NCBI RefSeq assembly: GCF_024397975.1 | Contig: NZ_CP073745.1 | Coordinates: 1,080,501-1,144,500, forward strand | Length of the DNA: 64,000 bases | DNA from: Bacterioplanoides sp. SCSIO 12839 | Lineage (GTDB): Bacteria > Pseudomonadota > Gammaproteobacteria > Pseudomonadales > Oceanobacteraceae | Direction: 5' to 3' | Part shown: positions 8,154 through 14,771 of the stretch, piece after piece | Layout: every line of letters starts with the position of its first letter | Numbering within the stretch: position 1 is the first letter of the stretch | Made by a program: the position numbers and the translations under genes | The notes under the pieces: generated by a model | Database searches by the model: none | Told to the model about the DNA's origin: nothing | What the model saw: only the letters and a program-made list of their open reading frames with translations

Positions 8154-9500
8154 TCAGTTAGCGGCTGGGGTCAGGTTTTCAGTCGCTGGCGTGGTACCAG
8201 ATATAATGTCTTGTGCTGGTACGGTTTCCGGGTAAGGCACGGCTGGAATTTCAACCAGATCCAGACCTTTCGCTTCAACCTCTGGTGGTACACGCAACAT
8301 GTCCATTTTCTTCAGCGCGAAAGAAATCAGGTAACCCGGGATAAAGCCCAGTGCCACCATAATCGCAGCGCTCACCAGCTGGCCGGTGAAGTTAATCTCA
8401 GGTGCACCTTCGATCACGTTCGGGTAACCCGAGGCAAACAAACCAACAAATACCACGCCCAGCACACCACACCAGCCGTGTACGGCAACGGCGCCTACGG
8501 CATCATCAATGCCTTTGCTTTCCAGGAATTTGCCAAACAGAGGCATAGTCGCGCCACCAAATACCGCCAGCATAAAGGTCAGGCCCGGGTAATACAGATC
8601 CAGACCCGCTGCAATGGTGATAATGCCTGCCAGGCCACCCGACATGGTCATAAAGGGTTCACGCGAAGTGAGGTAAGCACCAATCACACCACCGGCAAAA
8701 CCCATTAAGGTATTAAAGGCAAAGGCCGACAGGTTGGTTGGGTTGTTGTAAATCGTGGTCCAGCCGGTTTCACCGCCGTTAAAGATGATGCAACCACCCA
8801 GGAAGCCGAAGAAACCAACGATAATCAGCATCAGGCCAATCAATGCCATCGGCATGCTGTGCGGCACAATGGCCATGGCTTTGCCATCAACGTATTTACC
8901 AATACGTGGCCCCAGATTCATTAACACACCGAGAGAGAAGAAACCTGCAACTGCGTGAACCACACCGGATGCCCCCACATCGTGGTAACCCAATACACCG
9001 GTTAACCAACCGTCTGGGTGCCAGCCCCAGGCAGCGGCGAGAATCCACAGCACAGAACCAACGGCAATGGTCAGAATCAGGTAGGCACTTAAGCGAATAC
9101 GTTCAATCACGGCACCCGACATAATGGAGCCTGTGGTTGCACCAAACAGCGCAAACGCCGCCCAGAAAATACCCGTGCCCATGTCTTTGGCATCTGGCCC
9201 CATACTGGTAGACCAGGGCAAGGCTGCACTGGCTTCTACCGGAATAAAGCCGTTCGGGAAGGCGTTATAAATCCACCAACCGAAGAAATAAAAGGTGGGA
9301 ATAATGACCGATAACGTCAGAATATTTTTCATGCCGGATGCCAACGCGTTTTTTACCCGCGAAGCACCAATTTCATAGGCTAAAAAGCCAGCATGAATCA
9401 AAAACATGATGGCGGTACACCACCAGTAAAACACCTCGATATTCATCGCCTGGTGCATTTCAAAAGCGCTTTTCAGCGCTTCCATCTCTGTAGGCGTCAT
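8154..9500 (-). CDS. amt: ammonium transporter, Amt family
   Basis: A 448-residue polytopic protein with the usual 11 membrane segments. The conserved DVGASGVVHAVAGF block (first pore histidine) and AVGAVAVHGWCGVLG (second pore histidine) form the Amt twin-His channel; the FFGFLGG and FNTLMGFAGG turns are also typical. It conducts ammonium or ammonia across the inner membrane. The C-terminal tail extends about 40 residues beyond the last helix and is proline- and threonine-rich. No glnK gene is adjacent. A sigma-54-like promoter at 9562-9577 suggests nitrogen-limited (NtrC) expression. It leads a probable transcript that continues into eutBC. Confidence 0.93.
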   Translation of the reverse strand: MTPTEMEALKSAFEMHQAMNIEVFYWWCTAIMFLIHAGFLAYEIGASRVKNALASGMKNILTLSVIIPTFYFFGWWIYNAFPNGFIPVEASAALPWSTSMGPDAKDMGTGIFWAAFALFGATTGSIMSGAVIERIRLSAYLILTIAVGSVLWILAAAWGWHPDGWLTGVLGYHDVGASGVVHAVAGFFSLGVLMNLGPRIGKYVDGKAMAIVPHSMPMALIGLMLIIVGFFGFLGGCIIFNGGETGWTTIYNNPTNLSAFAFNTLMGFAGGVIGAYLTSREPFMTMSGGLAGIITIAAGLDLYYPGLTFMLAVFGGATMPLFGKFLESKGIDDAVGAVAVHGWCGVLGVVFVGLFASGYPNVIEGAPEINFTGQLVSAAIMVALGFIPGYLISFALKKMDMLRVPPEVEAKGLDLVEIPAVPYPETVPAQDIISGTTPATENLTPAAN

Positions 9501-9561
9501 AGACAGTTCTCCTGGATTTTGCTTTTAAGTGTTCAAAAGTACTTTCTTCCAGAACCACTGT

Positions 9562-9577
9562 TGCAGAGGCAATGCCA
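9562..9577 (-). promoter_or_regulatory. sigma-54-type promoter for amt
   Basis: On the minus strand TGGCATTGCCTCTGCA matches the -24/-12 pattern: GG and GC are exactly ten bases apart and the flanking TGGCA and TGCA fit the consensus. It lies about 62 bases before the amt start. The rest of the 9501-9836 gap shows no gene; an NtrC operator was not recognised with confidence. Confidence 0.65.
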
Positions 9578-9836
9578 AACATTGGATACAAAGTGTTACA
9601 TTTATGTTTGTCTTGAATGGTTATTCAATATTGCTGGCAACCCGGTAAAAATGGGGGATTTAATTTATAGGAATGTCGATATTGTTATTGTTCTTTGGAA
9701 CATGAGAGCGATATTAGGCATTCAAACTGTAACTTTGTGTAACTGGATTGTGGCAAATTTCAGTGCGCCATGAATTTTTTGTGCGCTAAAAGTGTTAAAA
9801 AGAGCAGCATTAAATAACCAAAAAAAGAACGCTGAT

Positions 9837-10448
9837 ATGAATCTCGACTTTTCTGATATGACCCCGACTCAGATTTATCACTGCCTGGTACAGACGGTGC
9901 TGCCGCGCCCGGTTGCGTGGATCATGACCGAGCAGGAAAACGGTAAAAAAAATCTAGCTCCCTTTTCGTTTTTTGCTCCGGTTTGTTCCAATCCGCCCAC
10001 CATGGTGGTGTCGATTGGCAATAAATCCGCCGAACAAAGCAAAGATACCTTTGCCAACTTACAACGCAGTCAGCGCTGTGTGTTGCATATCGCTTCGATG
10101 GCACAGTTAGAGGCGCTAAACAGCAGTGCGGCTACCTTGGCAGACGATGAAAGCGAGGTGGAAAAACTGGGGCTTAAGGTAGAAACGTTTGGTGAACATA
10201 ATATCGGCCGGATAGAGGGCGCACCGGTGGCGTTTGAGTGTCGCCTGCAGCAAGTGGTGGAACTGGGGCCGGCACCACAACATATTGTATTCCTGGAGAT
10301 TGAGCGTGCCTGGTTAGATGATACCGTTGCTCAAGAGGTTAATGGCCGATTGACGGTGTCGGCTGAACAGCTCGACCCGGTTGCCCGTTTAGGCGGAACT
10401 GAATATGCAGCTCTGGGAGATTTGTTTTCTTTGCCGCGTCCGCAGTAG
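9837..10448 (+). CDS. flavin reductase-like FMN-binding protein (DIM6/NTAB family)
   Basis: The protein of about 203 residues has the split-barrel flavin reductase fold: the N-terminal PRPVAWIMT motif, LAPFSFFAPVCSNPPTMV with the FMN-contacting serine, and the VEKLGLKVE and PQHIVFLEIE strands. Such proteins bind FMN and usually reduce it with NAD(P)H, or act as oxygen-sensitive flavin stores. Which one applies cannot be told. The start is the ATG at 9837; the frame extends back to 9792 but without a better start. It ends 12 bases before the truncated attC at 10461-10477, marking the left edge of array 2. Confidence 0.82.
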   Translation: MNLDFSDMTPTQIYHCLVQTVLPRPVAWIMTEQENGKKNLAPFSFFAPVCSNPPTMVVSIGNKSAEQSKDTFANLQRSQRCVLHIASMAQLEALNSSAATLADDESEVEKLGLKVETFGEHNIGRIEGAPVAFECRLQQVVELGPAPQHIVFLEIERAWLDDTVAQEVNGRLTVSAEQLDPVARLGGTEYAALGDLFSLPRPQ

Positions 10449-10460
10449 GGGATAGTAGTG

Positions 10461-10477
10461 GCAGGCGCTTGTTAAAT
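10461..10477 (-). other. truncated attC site, left end of array 2
   Basis: The plus strand reads GGCGCTTGTTAAAT here, which on the minus strand is the 5' half (ATTTAACAAGCGCC) of an attC like those to the right. The matching second half with a GCGTTRRRY end is missing; sequence of the flavin reductase gene follows instead. The last cassette therefore carries a deleted or recombined site. Confidence 0.6.
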
Positions 10478-10484
10478 GGCTCTC

Positions 10485-10513
10485 TTTACAGTGCGCATTC
10501 TGATGCGCATAGT
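10485..10513 (+). promoter_or_regulatory. ccdAB promoter with palindromic operator
   Basis: TTTACA (10485-10490) and CATAGT (10508-10513) are 17 bases apart and form a plausible promoter. Between and overlapping them is the inverted repeat TGCGCAT-N4-ATGCGCA (10492-10509). Type II antitoxins normally repress their own promoter by binding such a palindrome, so CcdA/CcdB autoregulation is the likely role. Confidence 0.6.
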
Positions 10514-10542
10514 GTGTTTTGTATTATCTTGAGGATGTAAAA

Positions 10543-10788
10543 ATGCAATCTCTATACGACATAAATGCACCCAAAAAGGCAACAAACCTTAGCCTGAACA
10601 GTGACTTACTAATTAAAAGTAAGGCGTTAAACATTAACTTGTCAGCCACGCTGGAACAGTGTCTCAAAGAGAAGCTTGCTGATAACGAGTCGAAAAATTG
10701 GGCCAGCGAAAATAAAAATGCCATAAAAGCATATAATGATTTTGTTGAAGAAAATGGCTGTTTTAGTGATGAGTTCAGGTCTTTTTGA
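10543..10788 (+). CDS. ccdA: type II antitoxin, CcdA family
   Basis: The 81-residue protein has the CcdA layout. Residues about 10-45 form a ribbon-helix-helix DNA-binding part (KKATNLSLNSDLLIKSKAL). The C-terminal toxin-wrapping tail (WASENKNAIKAYNDFVEENG, ending DEFRSF) closely follows the family pattern. The ATG at 10543 has GAGG upstream at good spacing. Its TGA overlaps the ATG of the toxin gene (TGATG at 10786-10790), so the two would be translationally coupled. The gene runs opposite to the attC orientation of the surrounding array, which is known for toxin-antitoxin cassettes that bring their own promoter. Confidence 0.9.
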   Translation: MQSLYDINAPKKATNLSLNSDLLIKSKALNINLSATLEQCLKEKLADNESKNWASENKNAIKAYNDFVEENGCFSDEFRSF

Positions 10789-11104
10789 TGACTCAATTTG
10801 ACGTCAATAAAAAACCTAGCCGTCATATGCAAAAGCCTGCCCTTATATTGTTGATATCCAACATGAGCTTATTTCTGATCTAGCAACGCGAATGGTCATA
10901 CCTCTTGGCAGGCTGAGTCATTTCAAAAATGAACAGATGCAGGGGTTAACACCAGATATCGAATATGAAGGTGAAAAACTTTTACTGCTAACACCACAAA
11001 TTGCTTCTATGCCATCGTCTCAACTTAAAGACCCAATTGGTTCTTTGGGTCACTTTAGAGATGAGATTGTTGCATCGATTGATTTTGCTATTACTGGTAT
11101 TTAA
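10788..11104 (+). pseudogene. ccdB: CcdB-type gyrase toxin, frameshifted
   Basis: From ATG 10788 the frame encodes MTQFDVNKKPSRHMQKPA, a normal CcdB start, then runs to a stop at 10878. The rest of the protein continues in the -1 frame from about 10841 (PYIVDIQHELISDLATRMV, then IPLGRLSHF and LLLTPQIASMPSSQL) to the stop at 11102-11104 with the family's typical end (FRDEIVASIDFAITGI). A single-base deletion near 10833-10841 explains this. No strong slippery heptamer is present, so loss of the toxin is more likely than programmed frameshifting. Intact CcdB poisons DNA gyrase. The stop codon lies in the attC core at 11099-11105. Confidence 0.85.
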
Positions 11105-11168
11105 CGCAAAGTTTTGGGGCACGCTTTAGCGCGTCCTAGCCGAAGGCGACAACAACGCCTTGTTAGAG
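11099..11168 (-). other. attC recombination site 2.1
   Basis: 70 bp. On the minus strand it starts CTCTAACAAGG and ends GCGTTAAAT, a perfect GTTRRRY core. It follows the minus-strand gene at 11172-11531, and its right core overlaps the ccdB stop codon. Confidence 0.85.
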
Positions 11169-11171
11169 GTC

Positions 11172-11531
11172 TTAAATCCAGTCATGTGCTATAGCCATTG
11201 AGCCAACGAACCAAACAAGGAAGGCTGACAACAATGTAAGCCCATGAACGAGATGCACCCATTTTTTGCCAATAAATGTCTTAAATGAAAAGGCCATTGA
11301 GACTAAACCTGCAATAAGCAAAACATACATTGGCGCATAATATTTAAAAGGCGGGCCAAACTCTGTAAGTTCACTTACCCATACCGCATAACCAAAAGCC
11401 AGCAGAATAAGGATGCCATGCGCTGACTTAATTAAAGATTGCGATGAATGCCAATAGGTGCCGCTCACAAAGAGCAAAAACGGCAGTACAATCCAAATTT
11501 GCCGAATAGTTGTTATTTGGTATTCACTCAA
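11172..11531 (-). CDS. cassette-borne four-helix membrane protein
   Basis: The product (119 residues) consists almost wholly of four hydrophobic helices (about 12-26, 37-53, 65-82 and 92-112) with short polar links such as GKKWVHLVHG. No family was recognised. The frame opens with TTG at 11531, shortly after the attC 2.2 core; there is no upstream in-frame ATG inside the cassette, so a TTG start is accepted with some doubt. The gene fills the space between attC 2.1 and attC 2.2. Confidence 0.65.
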   Translation of the reverse strand: MSEYQITTIRQIWIVLPFLLFVSGTYWHSSQSLIKSAHGILILLAFGYAVWVSELTEFGPPFKYYAPMYVLLIAGLVSMAFSFKTFIGKKWVHLVHGLTLLSAFLVWFVGSMAIAHDWI

Positions 11532-11543
11532 ATCTCAGTTTCC

Positions 11544-11604
11544 CTCTAACGCCTGCCAGTATGGGCGTGCGTTAGCACGTCCATACTGGCAGGCTTTGTT
11601 AAGT
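11544..11604 (-). other. attC recombination site 2.2
   Basis: 61 bp, a nearly perfect palindrome. The minus strand begins ACTTAACAAAGCC and ends GGCGTTAGAG; GCCTGCCAGTATGG pairs with CCATACTGGCAGGC, leaving a tiny loop. The stop of the gene at 11599 lies in its first core. Confidence 0.9.
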
Positions 11605-12102
11605 TTGAAATGTGACGTACAGAACACGTTTGGTTATTTTGTGATACATAATTACAACAGCCCCTTCAACGTGCTTTCTAGTTGTATCAACTGACCATAT
11701 CTTAGCGGCAACATCATTTGATTCAGGGTTTGATTCACCACTAAAACACTTATCAATTTTTCCTGATTGCGCGGCTAACTCTCTAGCCTGACTGAATATG
11801 TGGTTATCTTCTAGACCATATACCCACTCACCCTCCGTCGGGCGCTGAAATTCAAACTTCTCTATTTGAATGCAATAGTAATCTAAGTGATCACCATTAA
11901 AAACTGGGAGAGATTGCTGGCTATAGATCAGGCTGTAATCTTGCTCAGTTACTATATTCCCATGGTTTAATACAAATACAGAATCTCGACTGCTAGGTGC
12001 GCTAAGCGGACTAAAAGAATAGGTGAGTGCCAAAGTCAAACCGCACACAAGAAGGAAGGATAGCCCTGATGCAATAAGATATATGACCTTCAAGATCTTC
12101 AT
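11599..12102 (-). CDS. cassette protein with N-terminal membrane anchor, unknown function
   Basis: A 167-residue protein with one hydrophobic helix (about 7-28, IYLIASGLSFLLVCGLTLAL) followed by a soluble domain with two cysteines (positions about 77 and 119). It is probably periplasmic and tethered. No named motif was found. The ATG at 12102 lies shortly inside the cassette boundary formed by attC 2.3, and the TAA at the other end is part of attC 2.2. The AT-rich composition differs from the flanking chromosome. Confidence 0.7.
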   Translation of the reverse strand: MKILKVIYLIASGLSFLLVCGLTLALTYSFSPLSAPSSRDSVFVLNHGNIVTEQDYSLIYSQQSLPVFNGDHLDYYCIQIEKFEFQRPTEGEWVYGLEDNHIFSQARELAAQSGKIDKCFSGESNPESNDVAAKIWSVDTTRKHVEGAVVIMYHKITKRVLYVTFQT

Positions 12103-12124
12103 CGTAGCTCCAATGCTTCGTGAA

Positions 12125-12206
12125 ACTTAACGCCGCCAGCACAGGCCGGAGCACGCAGTTCGGAGGTCCAGCCCCGAAGGGGCGATTGTGCCTGGCCTTG
12201 TTAAGT
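12125..12206 (-). other. attC recombination site 2.3
   Basis: 82 bp. The minus strand begins ACTTAACAAGGCC and ends GGCGTTAAGT, with a GC-rich central hairpin (CCCCTTCGGGG). It follows the gene at 12209-12616. Confidence 0.85.
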
Positions 12207-12208
12207 GT

Positions 12209-12616
12209 TTACGCGAAATTATGGGTAATATCATTTGCATAGTACTTACTAATTATTTCGCCATTGTTTTCTACAAAGTGCCTGATGATCAGGCGTGCGT
12301 CTTTCATTGTTAGAACTTGAGATGCGTCGGTTGTAATTGGTCCGCAATTGCACTCAACGACCTCATCATCACCTACAGACTGACCTTTGCCAAAGCGGTA
12401 ATGTTTGTAGCCTCCACTGCTTTCAAATACTCGGGCCTCTACGACGAGGCGCTTTTTGCCCCCAGCACACTGGACATAACTTCCATTCTTGATGGTAAAA
12501 ACTGTAAATGAAGGGCCTTCAGCCTTTTGATAGCTCAAAAGTTTATTGGCATCTTCCCATGACTTTATGGGCCAGCCAGTAGTACCTTCTCTTTCATAGT
12601 GCGCTTCGAAGTTCAT
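12209..12616 (-). CDS. cassette protein, unknown function
   Basis: A soluble 135-residue protein starting MNFEAHYEREGTTGWPIKSW. A longer frame to 12715 exists, but its first third would be translated attC sequence. I therefore chose the ATG at 12616, which has AAGG at proper spacing and lies just inside the cassette edge of attC 2.4. Features are a glycine- and lysine-rich middle (CAGGKKRLVVEARVFE) and a CNCGP motif near residue 94. No domain was recognised and no membrane segment is present. Confidence 0.7.
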   Translation of the reverse strand: MNFEAHYEREGTTGWPIKSWEDANKLLSYQKAEGPSFTVFTIKNGSYVQCAGGKKRLVVEARVFESSGGYKHYRFGKGQSVGDDEVVECNCGPITTDASQVLTMKDARLIIRHFVENNGEIISKYYANDITHNFA

Positions 12617-12628
12617 TATCTGCCTTAC

Positions 12629-12724
12629 ACTTAACGCCTGCATTTGTGGCGGTTTTGTAGCGAGGAACGAGCGGAAAAACCGTCCAAGCCACGCAGTGGC
12701 TGAGGCAACATGCACTTGTTAAAT
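12629..12724 (-). other. attC recombination site 2.4
   Basis: 96 bp, the longest site in the array. The minus strand begins ATTTAACAAGTGC and ends AGGCGTTAAGT. Inner arms include GGCGGTTTTGTAGCG and CGGAAAAACCGTCC. Confidence 0.82.
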
Positions 12725-12725
12725 T

Positions 12726-12980
12726 TTAAGGCAACCATTCTAGCCACACTCTTTCATCAGGGTGATGTAGCGCTATATCTTCTAAGGCTGCATCCACGAC
12801 ATCTTTATTGTTTAGATCTACCACATATAAGAAATTCGTGACGTAAACTCCTGCGTCTCGAACTGACTCTAACTCTTTATCAGAAAGCACATCTGCTCCA
12901 ATCCACACAGCGTGTTCGCCTGTAAGGATAACTGATTCGAGTTCTTTAAAACCCTCTCGGGTTGCTACAAATATGACCAT
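12726..12980 (-). CDS. small soluble cassette protein, unknown function
   Basis: The 84-residue acidic protein begins MVIFVATREGFKELESV and ends DERVWLEWLP. It looks like a compact alpha/beta domain (alternating hydrophobic strands IFVAT, HAVWIGA, VYVTNFLYVVDL), but no family is recognised. The ATG at 12980 is five bases inside the cassette edge of attC 2.5, leaving little room for a ribosome-binding site; translation may depend on an upstream promoter or on attC read-through. Confidence 0.68.
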   Translation of the reverse strand: MVIFVATREGFKELESVILTGEHAVWIGADVLSDKELESVRDAGVYVTNFLYVVDLNNKDVVDAALEDIALHHPDERVWLEWLP

Positions 12981-12984
12981 ATCA

Positions 12985-13046
12985 ATTTAACGCTCATGCT
13001 AAGCGGCGCAGTTTACTGCGTCCTAAGTTTGAGCGCATTGTTATAT
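12985..13046 (-). other. attC recombination site 2.5
   Basis: 62 bp. The minus strand begins ATATAACAATGCGCTC and ends GAGCGTTAAAT. The central GCGCAGTTTACTGCG-type hairpin is clear, and the stop of the gene at 13041 is part of its first core. Confidence 0.87.
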
Positions 13047-13403
13047 GGCGCTGCATTCCAAAGACTGCAATATGCCATTAATAATTTCCCCACGTACTTC
13101 TCCAGAGCCCACCTTGTATGCAGGCCAGAAATAAACATCATTCGCCATCTTATTTGGCTGGCCTAGCTTAAAATATACTTCTGAAATAGTCGCTCCAACT
13201 TCTACTTCTGAGCATTCGTGTGCAGGATTAGATCTCTTTCCACAAGTGCCTGATTCATAGCAATCTCTTTCAATACAATAAGAGCCATTTACTGCCCATA
13301 AACCTTCTCTTTTATCGCAAGCAGCTTCCGAGTGAAACCAATACGTATAGGCTGTAAGTAAGACCAGTACAAAGCCGGTAAAGATAGTAAACAGTCTTTT
13401 CAT
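13041..13403 (-). CDS. secreted or anchored cysteine-rich cassette protein
   Basis: The product (120 residues) has an N-terminal hydrophobic helix (about 5-21) and then a soluble part rich in cysteines (C29, C43, C48, C54, C64 and one near the end), suggesting a disulfide-bonded periplasmic domain. The later GATISEVYFKLGQPNKM segment resembles the SmpA/OmlA-type fold in outline, but that is a guess. The start ATG at 13403 overlaps the stop of the gene upstream, whose frame runs through attC 2.6. No lipobox was identified. Confidence 0.68.
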   Translation of the reverse strand: MKRLFTIFTGFVLVLLTAYTYWFHSEAACDKREGLWAVNGSYCIERDCYESGTCGKRSNPAHECSEVEVGATISEVYFKLGQPNKMANDVYFWPAYKVGSGEVRGEIINGILQSLECSAI

Positions 13404-13813
13404 CGCTCACTTGCCATATAACGCCCCGCTAAACGGCGAGCGTTAGCGAGTCCGGTGGAGGCCACGCTTTTTGTGGTCGGAACGTATTTGAGCGGCTTGT
13501 TATGTGTTTTTTCATGGAAAAACCGTTCAATAATAAATTTAAATACCAAAGATGTTGGCAACAAAATAACCGACCAAATAGTTGATAGGAATAGGATTGC
13601 CATGAGAATGGATATGCCGCCGCCCTCAAGCTCAAAATTAATGGCGTATGCAGTAACTAAAGATAGAACCACGCATACAGACGTCATTTTGATAGGTGGA
13701 AGGTAATACTTTTCAGGAAGACACTTAGCTGACAATGACCAGACAAGCAAACACGGGCCTGCCGAAAGACACGCTAATAAAGCTACGATTCCTACGAAAA
13801 TTATTACTTCCAA
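13400..13813 (-). CDS. cassette membrane protein whose frame reads through attC
   Basis: A 137-residue frame. Residues 1-104 form three hydrophobic helices (about 5-25, 42-60 and 68-93). The last 30 or so residues (HNKPLKYVPTTKSVASTG onward) are translated from attC 2.6, so the cassette gene has no stop of its own before the recombination site. The TGA at 13400 overlaps the ATG of the next cassette gene (ATGA), which would couple the two across the cassette joint. The tail therefore depends on which cassette follows. The function is unknown. Confidence 0.68.
   Translation of the reverse strand: MEVIIFVGIVALLACLSAGPCLLVWSLSAKCLPEKYYLPPIKMTSVCVVLSLVTAYAINFELEGGGISILMAILFLSTIWSVILLPTSLVFKFIIERFFHEKTHNKPLKYVPTTKSVASTGLANARRLAGRYMASER
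13416..13505 (-). other. attC recombination site 2.6
   Basis: 90 bp. The minus strand begins ACATAACAAGCCGC and ends GGGGCGTTATAT. The inner arms include GTGGCCTCCACC-like pairing with GGTGGAGGCCAC in the plus strand. Confidence 0.84.
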
Positions 13814-13832
13814 CTACAGAATACTCTCATAC

Positions 13833-13911
13833 ACATAACGCCTGAATAAGCGGCGGCATTAGCCGTCCGGGCCGCGTTTTTCAGCGGGCGTACTTGATTG
13901 ATTTGTTAGGC
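13833..13911 (-). other. attC recombination site 2.7
   Basis: 79 bp. The minus strand begins GCCTAACAAATCAATC and ends AGGCGTTATGT. Central arms CGCTGAAAAACGCGG / CCGGACGGCTAATGCCG are GC-rich. The 3' end of the gene at 13859 is inside the site. Confidence 0.85.
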
Positions 13912-14509
13912 TATTAATAGATACCGTTATGTAACTATTAGATATTGCCCAAAGCCCAACAATAGAAACTATTAATATTACGGCAGAAGCATACTTCGTA
14001 ATATAGAAAGAAGGCTCTCCTCTTTTTACTCTTTTCCATTCCTTTTTTAAAAGGTCCTGAGTATCAGAAATTGTTGCCTTTATTAATGAGTCAACTTTTT
14101 TGACATCTGAAAGATTTTTAATTGTATTGTCGAAAAGACTTTCAATGGAAGAGAGCTTTGACAGGAGTTCTTTATCATCAACTTTATTTAATCGTAGCTC
14201 TATTGAATGGTATAGCCGAGATGACTTAGAAAGATCATCAGATATCTCAGATGAGAAACTGCTAAGAATCTTGGCTGTAAGAGGCTTCCCGGCGTGAATT
14301 TGTTTATAAAGTTCGGCTTTTGTTGAAATCGACATTACGCGAGCTAGATATTCCGACACATCCGATCTGAGTTCATCAATCCATTGCTGCCTAAACTCTG
14401 ATGTTTTTTGATCTTTGGCGCCTATCAAATTGATGAATGAGATTACCCCTGTAATTATCGCTGCAATAATGGCTCCTGCGCCTATGTAAATTGTTGATGG
14501 TATTTCCAT
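13859..14509 (-). CDS. first-cassette membrane protein with coiled-coil core
   Basis: A 216-residue protein: an N-terminal hydrophobic helix (about 8-28), a long charged helical region (about 35-165) that probably forms coiled coils, and a second hydrophobic helix (about 172-190). The N-terminal pattern INLIGAKDQKTSEFRQQWID is one I associate with hypothetical proteins found repeatedly in integron and mobile regions; this is recollection, not a search. The last residues (TPAEKRGPDG) are encoded by attC 2.7. It is the first cassette after the leader at 14528, the position normally best expressed in an integron. Confidence 0.7.
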   Translation of the reverse strand: MEIPSTIYIGAGAIIAAIITGVISFINLIGAKDQKTSEFRQQWIDELRSDVSEYLARVMSISTKAELYKQIHAGKPLTAKILSSFSSEISDDLSKSSRLYHSIELRLNKVDDKELLSKLSSIESLFDNTIKNLSDVKKVDSLIKATISDTQDLLKKEWKRVKRGEPSFYITKYASAVILIVSIVGLWAISNSYITVSINSLTNQSSTPAEKRGPDG

Positions 14510-14527
14510 GCTAATCTCTCTGATTAT

Positions 14528-14713
14528 GCCTAACAGTTTATTCGTGCACGTGCCTGATATATTTGCGAGAACTTTTCGAGCTTATGGCTGTAACTAACGG
14601 ACTTCATTTTGAAACCTTCCTTAGCAAGATAATTCCCTTCCAGAAAAGCGTGCGCGCACACTATTTCGATTGCAGTGGTGTTGAAATTATCACCAATAGG
14701 GAGAGCGGGCAAG
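14528..14713 (-). repeat. array leader, copy 2 (attI-like)
   Basis: This sequence matches the leader at 5133-5362 over most of its length, starting at a perfect core site (GTTAGGC on the minus strand, 14528-14534) and stopping at GAGCGGGCAAGA. A 60-residue frame runs through it, but the frame is not conserved in copy 1, where a 2-bp gap falls inside, so it is unlikely to be a gene. It occupies the place of attI upstream of the first cassette; no integrase gene is present between it and yceI. Confidence 0.68.
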
Positions 14714-14721
14714 AACGAACA

Positions 14722-14751
14722 GAGCCGGAGCCTCTATAGTGGCTCCGGCTC
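14722..14751 (-). terminator. hairpin after the YceI-family gene
   Basis: GAGCCGGAGCC (14722-14732) pairs perfectly with GGCTCCGGCTC (14741-14751) around an 8-base loop. It lies 20 bases beyond the stop of the YceI gene; there is no long T-run. It isolates that gene from the array leader. Confidence 0.6.
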
Positions 14752-14771
14752 AAACACCAACCGTTCTTTAT

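Noticed and set aside
10827-10845. Programmed -1 frameshift in ccdB
   Set aside because: No X-XXY-YYZ slippery heptamer or downstream structure is evident, and CcdB toxins are not known to use one. A plain deletion is simpler.
12617-12715. N-terminal extension of the cassette gene at 12209
   Set aside because: The extra residues would be translated attC 2.4 sequence; an ATG with a good ribosome-binding site lies just inside the cassette.
14530-14712. 60-residue minus-strand frame inside leader copy 2
   Set aside because: The homologous leader at 5133-5362 has a 2-bp gap in the frame and an early stop, so the coding sense is not conserved.
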